Positions 1 to 11,715 of a DNA stretch of 64,000 bases are shown piece after piece. This stretch comes from Enoplolaimus lenunculus. Its lineage: Eukaryota > Nematoda > Enoplea > Enoplida > Thoracostomopsidae. Position 1 is the stretch's first letter, and every line of letters starts with the position of its first letter. The stretch is taken from assembly GCA_030248215.1 (NCBI GenBank), contig JASANG010002856.1, positions 1-64,000 on the forward strand, read 5' to 3'. The position numbers and the translations under genes are program-made. Below the pieces are notes generated by a model that was not told the DNA's origin, did not search any database, and worked only from the letters and a program-made list of their open reading frames with translations.

Positions 1-68
1 GCTAAAAACATAAATTACTCGCAGAAACAAAGTTTGTTCTATGATGGAACGTTTCCCAAAATACCAAC

Positions 69-433
69 TTCAATAATATCAAGAATGGATGATCACTCTT
101 TATAACAAGAGTGTGCAACTGGGTACATTCTGTGTATTAAAGAATGTACCCGGCATCCGTTGCGTTTTTGGCCTACCCCCCTTGTTTAGGGGATGTCTGT
201 ATGCAGTTTTATATCGTAGTAAACGTGATTAAACAACATAGTTGACCCCCTTGAAATGAGGGGGGTATGTGTACTGAAGCATACTATGTTAATCTCTTGC
301 TTAACCCCCCCTGATTGAGGGGGGCTCGAACAAAAATGCAACGCGTGCTGGTACATTTAGTACCATGCACAGCCCAAGCCGTTGCACACTCTTCTGCAAG
401 GTGGACATCATCCACTCTTAATAATATTGATTG
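69..433. repeat. Foldback element made of serial hairpins
   Basis: The outer ends form an imperfect inverted repeat of about 50 bp: 69-120 on the left pairs with about 378-431 on the right, both containing AGAGTGTGCAAC or its complement. Between them lie five further hairpins in a row. The clearest is GGGTACATTCT at 121-131 pairing with AGAATGTACCC at 141-151. Others are ACATAGT/ACTATGT around 236-288 enclosing a C-run and G-run pair, a C-run/G-run hairpin at 305-325, and TGGTAC/GTACCA at 351-367. There is no ORF. It is most simply a non-autonomous foldback DNA element; a structured RNA gene is an alternative I cannot exclude. Confidence 0.55.
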
Positions 434-573
434 TGTATTATATATAGCGTAAAATTATGCAAACTAAATCTTCAGACATACATTCTACCACAACGCTTTG
501 TGCAGTTTCCGTAGCGGTTTAGGTTCAAATATTTGTGGACACAATGCTGTTGAAAAGCATAAACTTTTTAATT

Positions 574-1008
574 GGTACCATAATCCATACAGCCGTAACA
601 GTAGTATAAGCATTTAGCATATTTATAAATCTAAGCTTAATAACGTAAGAATGAGCTGGCTCATGTATAGAATAGGGCCGGAACAGTAGTATAAGCATAT
701 TCCTAGGTCTAAGCCTAAGCTTAAACGTATGGATGAGCCTATTCGTAAGCTTAAGTCTAAGCTTAAGCGTACTGATGAGCCGAATGAGTTTATTTATAAG
801 CCTAAAGCCTAGTCCTAAGCAAAAAAACATTAGTCTAAAGCTTAAACTGACTTTATTATAGCCCCTCCGGAAAACGACCCGGCCTGTTCTATACATGGGC
901 CAATGAGCTTATACCTAAGCGTAAGCATAAGCTTTAGATTAATTTTTATGCTTATGCTTACACTATTGCAGTCCCGCAGAAAAACGTTCAGCCCGTGATC
1001 TTTACATG
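574..1008. mobile_element. GGCC-family hAT-like MITE, outer copy, interrupted
   Basis: The left part carries the family sequence GCCGTAACAGTAGTATAAGC. The right part ends with the family end AAAAACGTTC...CCGTGATCTTTACATGAGC. A second copy of the same family is inserted in the middle at 658-901. The edges are diverged and I found no clean target duplication for this outer copy. Confidence 0.6.
658..901. mobile_element. GGCC-family hAT-like MITE, nested copy
   Basis: The element starts GGCTCATGTATAGAATAGGG and ends CTGTTCTATACATGGGCC, with a core of CTAAGC-type hexamers. It is flanked by the perfect 8-bp duplication AATGAGCT at 650-657 and 902-909. That duplication length is typical of hAT transposition (family knowledge). 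It is non-autonomous and carries no transposase. Confidence 0.85.
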
Positions 1009-1759
1009 AGCGTATACTTGTATACGATCGTGGCGCCCAGAAAACAGCTACACACCTGATGTGAAGGATATTCGCTATCGAGTAAAAATGTTGGTCGTCT
1101 CAGATCAAAGCTTTGTTGCGTTATACACGGATTATTCCGCGTGTTTACGTTATGAATTTCAAATACATTCAGTAGGATCGACTCAAAAATGATGACTGTT
1201 AACAAACAGCGGGGTGATCGGAGCGCGTCCCCGTGGAATATTCGACGACGCCGGATGTTCCTGACGCCGAACGAAGTAAATTTCAAACGCACGATAGCCA
1301 TTTTGATCTAATAAAGCTGTAATTAAAAATCATATTAAATTATTAAATTAAAAATTTGCAAATTTTTCATCGGTTTCACAGTTTGAAAGTTTGTTCAATT
1401 TTGTCGGGAAATTCAAATTTCGGCGGCGATATTCACAAATATATTTTTATGTCTATGGTATTCGCACTGTTGTTTTTGATTTGGTATTTTGGTGTTTTCA
1501 AAAAGCGGATTTTTCCACTGATTTTTAACTTTTAAAATTGTTTTTTTACAACAATTAGGGCGGTGTTATATTTCAGTGGCATACCGAGAAATTTTAATTG
1601 GGTTTACTGTCTTTGTGCCAGGTCCGTGTTTTAACTTTTTACCTGACATTACGCTTAAAATTTTTTATTCCTAGAAGACTTATAGCTGGCTACGAGACCA
1701 ATTTTACAGTTTTGGTTTTAATTTGCTAAATTTTAACAAGTACTGCACTTAAAAAGAGT
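1009..1759. other. Gene-free AT-rich stretch
   Basis: I see no credible coding exon, RNA gene or repeat with definable ends here. Confidence 0.5.
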
Positions 1760-1917
1760 GACAAGTGAAATTGACTATCTTCGAAATATGTTTTTACTGA
1801 CTACAACAGAGTCAAATTCGACACAATTTGATTCTATCGGAGTCGAATTTTGACTCAGGTTGTGTAGTCCGGAAAAGCCTATTTAAGAGAAAGTCAATTT
1901 GACTCACCATTTTTTCC
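1760..1917. mobile_element. GAGTC-rich palindromic MITE, partial
   Basis: This contains GAGTCAAATTCGAC repeats, TTGTGTAGTCCGGAAAAGCC and the end block GTCAATTTGACTCACC. The same blocks occur in fuller copies at 15,640, 20,442, 22,040 and 25,327. The left end is degraded. Confidence 0.6.
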
Positions 1918-2036
1918 ATCTTGGGTAACTGGACCATGCGGAATTGTTTGCCACGTGAGCACGTCTAAACCAAAACAACGCGAGCGATGCAAGCAAAAAG
2001 CTAGACGCTAGCAAGCTCACCTTACTAAGTGGGGCT

Positions 2037-2790
2037 TGTAGGTGGCTGTGCCACACTTAAATATATTTCAATCTAAAAACTAAAACAAAACTAAAACCAA
2101 ATCCTAAAACCACACCTTAAGGGAGTCCCCGGTTCCGCCTAGTCTCTCTTAGAACTTAAGTTAGGCTTAGGCGTTGCTAAACGGCGTGGAAATTGATAAA
2201 ATCTATGCATGGCGGCTGCGTCCGCAAGGTAACGTTTCTCAGGGCCCTGCGTGGCCACATATTAAATATGTTTGTTGGCCTATTGCGCCAAATTTTATAG
2301 CTATGGGTTTGGGGGGATAGTATTGTTGTTGTTGATAGTCTATTACAATGGCGGAAAATGTGTGTCCCTAAGGTGCCCGAGACACCCGGGACACACAAAA
2401 TTATGCAAATCAACTCGGTATGGGGGCTGAAGTAGCCAGCCTCCATAATCATTATTGTACTGGCAACTTTGGAATTTGCGTTGTTTTCACCTAGTCGGAG
2501 CGTGTTTGTGTTAGCGATTTATCAGAGTTGATTGGTATAAGTGTTACGGGGGACTTAGGCAGATAAGGTTTAACTGGAAGTAGAGTCACGGTAGCTCCAA
2601 TGTGAGCACGGTGAAACCGGCGTTACCAGGGATTCGTTAATAAAAGCGCATAGCGCGGAGCCTTCGGGTAGTACCAGGGGAATCGGGGACTTGGGGCATG
2701 TGTTAAGGGGATCTTGGGATTTTATTTGGGGTTTACTTGGGATTAGTCGATTCTAGCGGGGCTAGTTTCGGCTGGAGTTTCTGGGGTTCT
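2037..2790 (+). repeat. Dispersed TGTAGGTGGCTG repeat, copy 1
   Basis: This begins TGTAGGTGGCTGTGCCACAC. It shares long blocks with the complement of about 31,640-32,411, including the CTTAAGGGAGTCCC region, the GTTAGGCTTAGGCGTTGCTA region and GGGCCCTGCGTGGCCA. A terminal TG and a downstream AATAAA would suit a solitary LTR, but no partner LTR or coding region is seen, so the class stays open. The right edge is approximate. Confidence 0.45.
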
Positions 2791-3633
2791 TGGGGATTTT
2801 GTACGGTTAACCGGAGTTACGGACTACGGAGTTGTCACGTTACGTTTACATTTGTGTTGTACGGTGTGAGCTTGTGACTTAGTTGAACAACAGGGTTAAG
2901 AGATCGTAGTTGACGTGCGGAAAGCACCTGAAACAAAGGAACTTTCGGCACATTCGGAGAACTTAAGGTTGGCAGTGTAAGCATATCATTTGTTATACCT
3001 GTCTAGTCATGTCTGTGCTTTACCGGTATATCGCTTTATCACGGTGCTGGGGGGAATAAAAGGGAAAACGACTGCATTTATTGAACTAGAGCGATATAAG
3101 CGTCATTGGAATACGGACCTGAACGCGGAGTTGGTGGTTTCAACCCATAGCCGAAATTACGAACTATTCACAGGGCTAAAAAATTTCTCAGCAGAGGCAT
3201 ACAAGAGTTTTCGATGACTTACAAGCAAGGTTGAAAATTTTTATGGGGGCAAAATTCTCTTATGGTGAGCTGAGCCCTATGGACCTCCTCTGGCTACAGG
3301 CCCACGGCTCAAAGGTTGGGCTGTTTGACAGATTTAAAAATTTAGACAGTTTTAAATGACTTTGCAATCAGTACTACATTATATTTCATAACTTCAAAGC
3401 AATATGCAACACATGCAGTCTGTCCAATGCATGTATGCTGCAAGTTGCAATCCACAATATTAATCATGCATATTGCAGTTGCACGTTCACGTCCATATTC
3501 AACTTAAAAAACCTACCGAACAACCATAACACGACATCCCTTTAAGGCGTAATGGCGAATAAGGTTATATGAATTACGTTTGAATAGGTCCGATATATAG
3601 GATTTTTACAGATGGGCAAGATAAAGGTCACGG

Positions 3634-3811
3634 CAATGGCGGATCCATGCGGGGGCCACCCAGGCCGTGGCCCCCCCAACACCATCTCGACAAAAATTAT
3701 ATAGCAATTTTTGTGGCAATAGTTCGTGGTTTGTGTGTGTGCGACAAAATAAGTTTATTACCTGTGAACTTTTGCCCCCCCCCCCATTTTGAAATCCTGG
3801 ATCCGCCGCTG
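3634..3811. mobile_element. hAT MITE with CAATGGCGGATCC termini
   Basis: The element opens CAATGGCGGATCCATG and closes CCTGGATCCGCCGCTG. It is flanked by a perfect 8-bp duplication GGTCACGG at 3626-3633 and 3812-3819. The interior has G-rich and C-rich runs and no ORF. A second copy lies at 25,699. Confidence 0.85.
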
Positions 3812-3819
3812 GGTCACGG

Positions 3820-4641
3820 CAATTAAGCCAACAGACTGTTATAAATATATATGCCTGGTGCCAAAATAAACCTACTTCGTACGAGTTTTATTGTTATGTT
3901 ATAGAGAACAAAATATCAATGGGATATCAGAGTTGAAATTCCTGCCGCAATTGGAAAACAGCGACTTGTTCAAGGATTTAAATTAAGCCACGGGCTGCTA
4001 TCCTGAGTGTTATTTTGGAGCTCATTCAACTGACTCGTTCGATGTTGCTTAAACTTGTACTCTCGTAAATCAACAATTTAAAAACATTCGTGCTGGTCGC
4101 TGACTCAGCGAGTGACCAACACCCACGTTGTCTTCAAAAAAATCAAAAATTCATAATTAAGCAGTATAACCCCCCCCCAAAACAAACGTACATGACTTAC
4201 CATGTTTTCCTTCAAATACTCCGAAATCAAAATATCACCAACCACTGAAGTCAAATATTATTAATTAAATTTTAACTAAATTTTATATCCTTAAAACAGC
4301 GTAATAACCGTGTTATGACAAACTGCGGCGCCCATGGCCGTGTTTTCGAGAAAACTCAATTTTGACCACAATCTAACTGCAGTAATAAATATATTGCCAT
4401 ATTTTGCAATTGCAAAATTTGTCAGTATTCTCAAATATGTGCAGCATCTATCTCCAAAATTAGGTTTCTCGTTAAATTCTAAACTACCCATGCTTCTTTG
4501 AATAACGTTAAAACAGTACTGGAACTTAGAATTCTGAGACTACGACACTGGTAAATTTTAATTGTTTTAGAGTCTAAAATTCAGGTATGGTCATTGTCTA
4601 AAATTGCGGTATAAATAGTAATATATAATAATATATATTAT
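3820..4641. other. Gene-free stretch
   Basis: I see AT-rich sequence with no supported gene or repeat ends. Confidence 0.5.
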
Positions 4642-5048
4642 TGATCCGAATAAGAGGGTAGAGTCTGATATTTATTTTACCTCTACAGACTTGTTGTTTG
4701 ATTACGGACTGGTATTTATTTTTAACCAGTCCTTCGCCGCCATTCGTTACTGATATATCCGGTATTGCAATCGGTTGAATTAAACGTGTATTTGTCATGT
4801 ATCGTAAGCTTTAGCGATAATGCAAGGTTACACTTGGGGATGTACTTTCAAAACTTAAATATGCTTTAAAGTTTCTAATTCAACTTTATTTGATCCTAGA
4901 GTCATCATTCATGCACTACAATTATGTATAATTGGCATTTACAGACTTTAATTAGGGTTTAGAAACTCTATCCACTTAAGGACTCTTATTAGCAATACGG
5001 ACTCCTATCGTTTGCAAATCAAAATTGAAAGCCCCTCTTATTCAGGTT
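4642..5048. mobile_element. TGACCCGAATAA-terminated MITE, copy 1
   Basis: This starts TGATCCGAATAAGAGGG and ends with CCCTCTTATTCAGGTTA. The whole length aligns with the copy at 16,434-16,865, including the GGTATTGCAA, TTAGGGTTTAG and CGGACTC blocks. It is non-coding. Confidence 0.7.
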
Positions 5049-7423
5049 ACTTCAGTATATACAAATATATTTATATATTCGATTTAAAATTTGTTATAAC
5101 AATGGCTTAAAAAATAGGTGATACTCGTAGCAAATTTTTAAAACTTAGCAGGAACGGGTTGAAAAATTCAAAAGATTGTAGACAAAACCTAAATGGGCCT
5201 TTAAGTTGGACCTTCTGATCATCACAAAAACATAATAAGTGGTTTAACGCAAATACAAATCAAAATAAATGCTTCTACTAAATCTTTTGCACTGACAGTG
5301 TACTGCAAGCCGGAAACCTTCACAAAATATCGAATTTACACTTCAAAACTTCAAATAGACTCGCAATGACTTGCGACTTGTAATAAATAAATTCTCCGAG
5401 TGAAAAAATGCGCAACTTGGCTTTATCCGCGAAAATTACTACCTGCCTTTACCCTTCTATTGCGGAATAGTGAGTATAATCAAATGTCAATCTGCGCTTT
5501 AAACGGGGTATATGTGATATGAATTTATTAAAAAAACAGGGGGTCAGTCAACTTTCGAGTGAAAATGCTCAGAAGTCTACGAAAGGAGTCCGTATATATA
5601 CACACCCGCTGTCCGCGTTACAAATTAAACATAATTCGATAATATAAATTACTTTCAAATACAGTGTCGCAGCAGCCTAGGATGCCCCCCCACTAAAACT
5701 CCAGGGTGTAAGATATTTGCGATGATCAAAATTTTTTCAAATTTTTTTCTTTAAAATCTTGTTAGGGCGGGGGCCACTTATTTTCCTTTGAAATTAAGAC
5801 TTTCTATCACTTTCTAACACAAACTGTTGCAAAGAAACAGAATATAGAGAGAGGAAATATTCAATAACCATTATCACGAGTAAAAACAGTAATCAAATTT
5901 TGCCCACATACAGGAGTACAGTGGCGGAGTATTAAAAATGTCTGATTTTAGCCGCATAATATATATATTAGCGGTGAAAAACATCGATAGCGAAGTGAGC
6001 GAGAATGCTAAATTCCATTTTAGTACTTGATTTTAGTACAAAATTTTGGTTTTGCGTCAAACTGGTGGGGCATCTTATACACGTTGTGGCACCTTGGACA
6101 CCAATCATCAATCCGTAGATGAAATGTGGCCGGACAGCGGACGGATCCAAAATTTTTTGACAGATGGCGCGGCCTGGCAAAAGTTATGAAACAGAAATTT
6201 TTGCAGTATGCAATATATGTACCACTAGCAGCAAAAAATTGTAAGGTTAACACCACATAAATTTGTCCCAAAAAAATTTCTGAAAGAAAAATTGTAGCGT
6301 AGGAACCTCACCATTTTATTATAAATAATTTTCTGACGGGGAACATACGCCCCCTTCACCGCCTTCGTTGCTTATTTTCAAAAGTGCTAAGTTGATACGG
6401 ATTTTAGAGTCCTTTAGTAATACTGTAAAAAGAATGAATTCGAGAGTGAATACAAACTAAACCATGGGGCCTACAAGTTAGCCTAAAGTTCAAACCTATA
6501 CACGCCTAAATGAAAGTACCAGACCATGCCCCTAAGCCTAATTTTAAATCTAGAAAAACTCAAACAAATTTAACCAAAACGCTACAACCTAAGGGGTGAA
6601 TCATGTATTTTATTCACAACAAATACTTTCCCAATTTATACCAAATATGTTTTTCTAATATTTAAATATTAATAAATTTCTAAAATAAACGTTTCACTAT
6701 AAATTTAGGCATTTTCGCTAGCATCTGTAGTAAAAACGTACGCATCAATGCAGCAAATCTAATTTGACAGCAACCACAAAGCCGTTTATTGAACAAAATT
6801 CGCCAAAAATCTGTCAGGACCTCGAGCCCAAAATTGAAATTCACCGCAAAACAGCAACAAAAAACAGCGAAAAAAAATATTAATAAAAACACAAAAACAT
6901 CTGGTTGAAAAGTATTAGAAAGCTCAAATACTTAAACCAATCCAAATTTGAGACGACATAACGTTTGTTAAAAATTAATATTAATGCAAAAAATAATTTA
7001 TTTAATAGTTACACCAGATGTTAGTAATCAAATACCGATCGTAATTGCGTAATAATTGCACTCGGTCCCACTAGCGGATACAGAGCGGGCGGTGTTGGCA
7101 GTACGACCCTCAGTCTTCAGAAATTTGATTGTGATAAAATGGTATATAAAGTTAATCCAGTCGTACAATTTTCCCCTCAAAAAATTGACACATGTTACAT
7201 ACAATAAAAATTGCGTTTCATAACTTTTGCAATCTTGACCCACGTCAGAAATGTGTGGAATGCTGCATTCGCCACTGCTAGGTCCATAAGTACAGAGAGA
7301 CAAGAAGGTTTTGGATTTTGTCCACCAACGCCGGGCAACTGTTCAACCGTCCCACATCCAGTGTTTTGAACCACGCTAATCACGCGACAGGTTTTCGCAC
7401 ATACAAGCAGGATGTTGCATATA
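5049..7423. other. Gene-free stretch
   Basis: I see no supported gene. The short ORFs in this stretch have no recognisable domain, no splice context and AT-driven composition. Confidence 0.5.
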
Positions 7424-7540
7424 CAGGGCCGGAGCGGCCACCCCCGCACCCCGCATTTTGGGTCCACCCACCCCTAAAGGGCCCCCACCTTAAAGGGTTG
7501 AAACAAAAACCGCTTAAGTTTTAAAATGCGCAGGAAACGC
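7424..7540. mobile_element. Partial hAT element, CAGGGCCGGAGC end
   Basis: This starts CAGGGCCGGAGCGGCCACCC and continues through the block GGTTGAAACAAAAACCGCTT, shared with 23,349-23,542. The right end is not found. Confidence 0.55.
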
Positions 7541-8507
7541 TTCAGCTTAAAGGCCTCGTATCAATACAGTCACAGCAAACTAAACATGCGCAAAATTTTG
7601 CAAAGGGCTATAGTTGAAAATAAAGATGGGTGTATGTGTCACACTGCCACTTGAATTTGCTCCAAAGCCCCGCTTCCAGACCTGAACTTAATGTTCTGAC
7701 GACGCCAGGGATGTATTTATTTCGCCTGTTTTTTGGGAAACATTTTGCTACCATAATTTGCCAAATATCATATATTCGCTTAGCCTCTGATTAGGCAAAC
7801 AAATATTTCTGCTTAGGCTAAGGCTAAGCTGTCAGCTCATTCTTACGTTTAGGCTTAGGGTTAGGCCATGAAGTATGCTTATACTGCTGTAAAATCACCG
7901 TTCAACTTTTAACATTTCAAAAGCACCAACCTATTGTTCCGGAAGCATTTAAAAATGACATGGGTATAAATGTTTCAAGGCTACATTATATTTATTAAAT
8001 GTTTATATCAAATTAAATGTGTTTCTATATATTTCGCTTACCATTAAAAAAATTAAACCTTAGATCAGACGACACAATAAGTTTGATAACCCCACTGGTG
8101 TTGTCTTCAGCCGAAGTTACCAACCTTATATACAGTTATATACTAAACACTACCCCCATTAGGTCAGCTTAAGCTAATTTTTCACTATTCTCACCCATTC
8201 CAGTGCTAAAAATTGTAACCAGCTATTTTTAACTCAAAAGCCATCGTTTTAAACAATAAAAACAATAAACACGGCTTTTAAGCTCGTAAGCTCGCCTGAG
8301 AGTAAACAAAGCAACACTTAAAACTGCATGACTTAATATTTTAGGATCCTGTTCACCCTCGAGCTCATATGTTATATTAAATGGGTGCCACGCGCCGCAA
8401 GGTACACATGGAGCGTGCAATTTTGGCAGCCACAAAACAACATATATATATTTAAAAACGCTATTTTTAACATGAAACACAAAAAATTGATCATGCTCCT
8501 GGATTCT

Positions 8508-8634
8508 ATATAGTTATATAATATATAATGTGCGTGGATATATAAATATATAAAAATATATAATATATATTATATGTGTATATATATGAATATATATGAA
8601 TATATATATTTATATATATATGAATATTCAAAAA
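8508..8634. repeat. AT microsatellite
   Basis: Runs of ATATAT with interspersed TGAATATATA units. An ORF that appears here is only a reading of this repeat. Confidence 0.8.
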
Positions 8635-9137
8635 CAAATTTTTGAAAGTGAATTCTGCACATTTTAATTCCGATGCAAGAAAATGCGCGATTGTTTTTAA
8701 ATATTTTTCATTGAAAAAACGGCGAGTAGACACAAGATAAATAGGGAGAATTTGAAATTGAAGAGAGATGCGAATTTTTCGGAGACGCGAAAAGTTTGTT
8801 ACTGGGAAAAATGAGAAATATTACAGCGGATATGGTATAACCGTAGAGATGATAGTTACATTAAACAGGGGGTAGACGTTGAAGCAACATTACAAGGGAG
8901 AATGATAAATTTTGCAAAAGGAAAAAACAAGATAATTATGACAGAGTAAAGTTAGAATATATGACGTGGGAAATATGTTATGGCAATGAGGAGAAGATTC
9001 ATGACTATTAAACATGAGTTTTAGCATCTCGAAAGGGTTTAACTTCAAGACTAAGTTTTCGCCAGTGTGCGTTGCAAGCAGGAACTTTACTTGTAAGGCA
9101 GAATGTTTAATAGTTTGAACTGTCTCTTCGGAAATTA

Positions 9138-9388
9138 CACTGTAAATTCCAATAAATTGATTAATCAATTCGGCTTGCGAGTTAGTTATTTTTGAATTAA
9201 AATCAGTGTACATTTCCTCACTCTGAGTTTAGTTGACTATCACTCTGAGTTGAGTTGACTCGGGGTGAGTTGATTAAGTAACTCAGAATGAATTGAATAA
9301 TTCTGAGTTCTGATAGTCCTAACTTAGATTGAGTGATTCAACTCATTCTGAGTTAAAATCAACTCACTGGAATATACAGTGTACCAGG
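9138..9388. mobile_element. MITE with CACTGTAAATTCCA ends and CTCTGAGTT core
   Basis: The left end CACTGTAAATTCCA is matched by the right end TGGAATATACAGTG. Inside are repeated CTCTGAGTTGAGTTGA-type blocks in both orientations. I found no target duplication. Confidence 0.5.
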
Positions 9389-10132
9389 GAATATATCTTG
9401 CCAATCACCCAAGCATATGCCAGCGAGTTTGATTGAAGAAATTGTAACAGGGCACGAGCAGTGGAATTTGCCAACTTGAGGGTGGAAAATATAACACGAA
9501 GCATGGAATAAAGTTATTCAATTTTTATAACACCAACAAAATATGGCTGCTATAATAGTTAATCTTATATTGAAATGCAAAGTCTTACTTAAGAAACAAG
9601 ATCAGCTAATATTTCCTAAGATAAAACTTGCTGGATGTTTAAGAAACAATCTTAACTAGGCAGCCGGTTTTGCGCAATGTGCAAAAGTTAGCGAGCGCAC
9701 AAAAACTTCACGCAGATTTTCTTTTCATAGAGAAATCACGTTTATGTTTTAAGAATTCATTGTAAGCTAAGTGATGCTGGTAAGTTGACCAAACTACGTA
9801 CGTGAGGCGTTCCAGCTTTAATATAAACACTATGTATTGTACCACGTCAAACGTAAAACTGCGAAATGCTGAAACTGAGTGTTCTCTGGCGACCTTTAAT
9901 TAGATTAGTTTGACGCTAAATTCAAACATTTTTAAACTGTCTGAAGGTTAAAAATAAACCGAAACCTAAGTGTCACTTTAGACAAGTTGTCGTTCATGAT
10001 ATATTAAAAATGACATAGCTAATAGTTGTGTTCGTTTTATGCTTGAAACATTTTTGCTAAATTTACGCAGCAACTTCAACAATTATTAACGTGTTTATGT
10101 AATATCAGGTAAAGTTTTTACGTTTGGGAGCA
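9389..10132. other. Gene-free stretch
   Basis: I see no supported gene, RNA gene or bounded repeat. Confidence 0.5.
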
Positions 10133-10310
10133 GGCTCGTAGCCATCTCACCTTGCTGGGGGGGGGCTAAAAAAATTTCTGGAGGGGCATTTAACGGTTTT
10201 CAGCGACTTACAAGTAAGGTTGAAGACCTTCTAGGGAGACCAAAACTTTTCCAGGGGGTGGAGACCCTCTGGCCCACCCCCTTGACAGTGGGCTTGGTGG
10301 GGAGGGCACC
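10133..10310. repeat. Dispersed G-rich repeat, CTCGTAGCC type
   Basis: This includes CACCTTGCTGGGGGGGG, a block around GACTTACAAGTAAGGTTGAA, and CCAGGGGGTGG. Related sequence occurs at about 3,170-3,310 and 27,000-27,165. The borders are uncertain. Confidence 0.45.
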
Positions 10311-10660
10311 GAAGAGTTATAAACTTTGAAAATTACAATTTGAACGTTTTCACGAAAACGAACGATGCAGCGGGCATTGGTTTGAAACTTTGAAATCTCG
10401 GATTTCATCCAGTCAAACGTGTCAGTTGTTCCGAAGCTTGAGCTGTTATAGGAAGTAAAAATTAGGACGCCTCCAGGTTCGGAGTTTGGTTCCGTCACGA
10501 GAATGAAAATTTATACATGCTCATGCAGAGATTGTCACGCGCGGCTCGGCACAGATAAACTAGGGAGACAGTGGATAACTCCGTATCTGCGTCCAAAAAA
10601 ATCCATATCCGTATCCAACTGTGGTGCGAACTACTTCAGCAGACATGGCATAAAACTGAC

Positions 10661-10807
10661 GGCCAATGTAAAAAACAGGGGCGGAACAGTATTATAAGCA
10701 TATTCCTAAGCCTATTAGCCTAAGCCAAGCAAAAAATTAGTCTAAAGCTTAAGCTTACTCTATTTCATCCCACTGAAAAACGTTCCGCCCTGATCTTTAT
10801 ATGGGCC
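10661..10807. mobile_element. GGCC-family hAT-like MITE
   Basis: This starts GGCCAATGTAAAAAACAGGG and ends CCCTGATCTTTATATGGGCC. It is flanked by the perfect 8-bp duplication AAACTGAC at 10,653-10,660 and 10,808-10,815. The core has CCTAAGCC hexamers. Confidence 0.9.
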
Positions 10808-10815
10808 AAACTGAC

Positions 10816-11500
10816 GATAAATGATACTCGTACTATACACATTTGAGAATACGTGCCCAGCATAACAAAAACAATTTTAAAGGATAAGCTTAATGGATTG
10901 AACGTGCGCTCAGTTATGTGAACCAGCGACACGTCACATAGAAAAGTGGATAAAATTTTTGCGGCACGCAAGTGTTGTACCATTCGGTCCCAGGCCTTGA
11001 TGTCGGTTAGGTTTTAGTCAATGTCATTAATCAACCAATAAAATGGCCCGCTAGAGAGTCTATGGTGATTTTTGATTGGATGACAGTATTTTTTAAAAAA
11101 ACTGGCGTTTTAAAGCTTTGAAATTAATAACTTTTGGATTTTAAACTTAAGAAGACGAGCTAAAGTTAAATTTAAGAAATCATATTGGAAATGTCTAACC
11201 GAATTTCGCGTTTTGAAAAAAGCGTTTGAATCAATTTAAAAATTGCTATTTGCAAACGGTAAGATAGCATATTTAATAGCGTATTACTACATCAGCGATT
11301 CACAGAAACAGAAGACGGGCGCAACTGTCAGTTGTCGAGCCAAAAAATAAAACATCAGAAAGTCATTTAGCAACAAAGCCTGGCCTAGCATTAGGTTATG
11401 CAACAAAAAAACAAGCAGCTAAAACTTGAAAAATACAAATAGCGCTAAAATTGGCTCAACTACATTCTAAATGGTTGGTGTTACAAATGTTGCAACCACT
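10816..11500. other. Gene-free stretch
   Basis: I see no supported gene. Confidence 0.5.
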
Positions 11501-11508
11501 TTGACTAG

Positions 11509-11707
11509 GGCCAATGCTACTTTTAGGGGCGTAAACAGTAGATTAAGCGTATTCCTAAGCCAAAGACAAAGCCTAAGCGTTGCAAAAATGTGTTCCTGAA
11601 CCTAAGCCTAAGCCTTAAAGCCTAAGTAAAAAATGCAATCTAGAATCTAAACCTACTCTTTTATAGACCCACCAGAAATCTGGACGACCCTGAAAGTAAT
11701 ATGGGCC
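11509..11707. mobile_element. GGCC-family MITE, TACTTTTAGGG subtype
   Basis: This starts GGCCAATGCTACTTTTAGGG and ends GAAAGTAATATGGGCC. It is flanked by the perfect 8-bp duplication TTGACTAG at 11,501-11,508 and 11,708-11,715. Confidence 0.9.
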
Positions 11708-11715
11708 TTGACTAG

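Noticed and set aside
8890-9213. A 107-codon minus-strand ORF
   Set aside because: Its N-terminal part is the end of a MITE (9,138-9,388); no domain is recognised in the rest.
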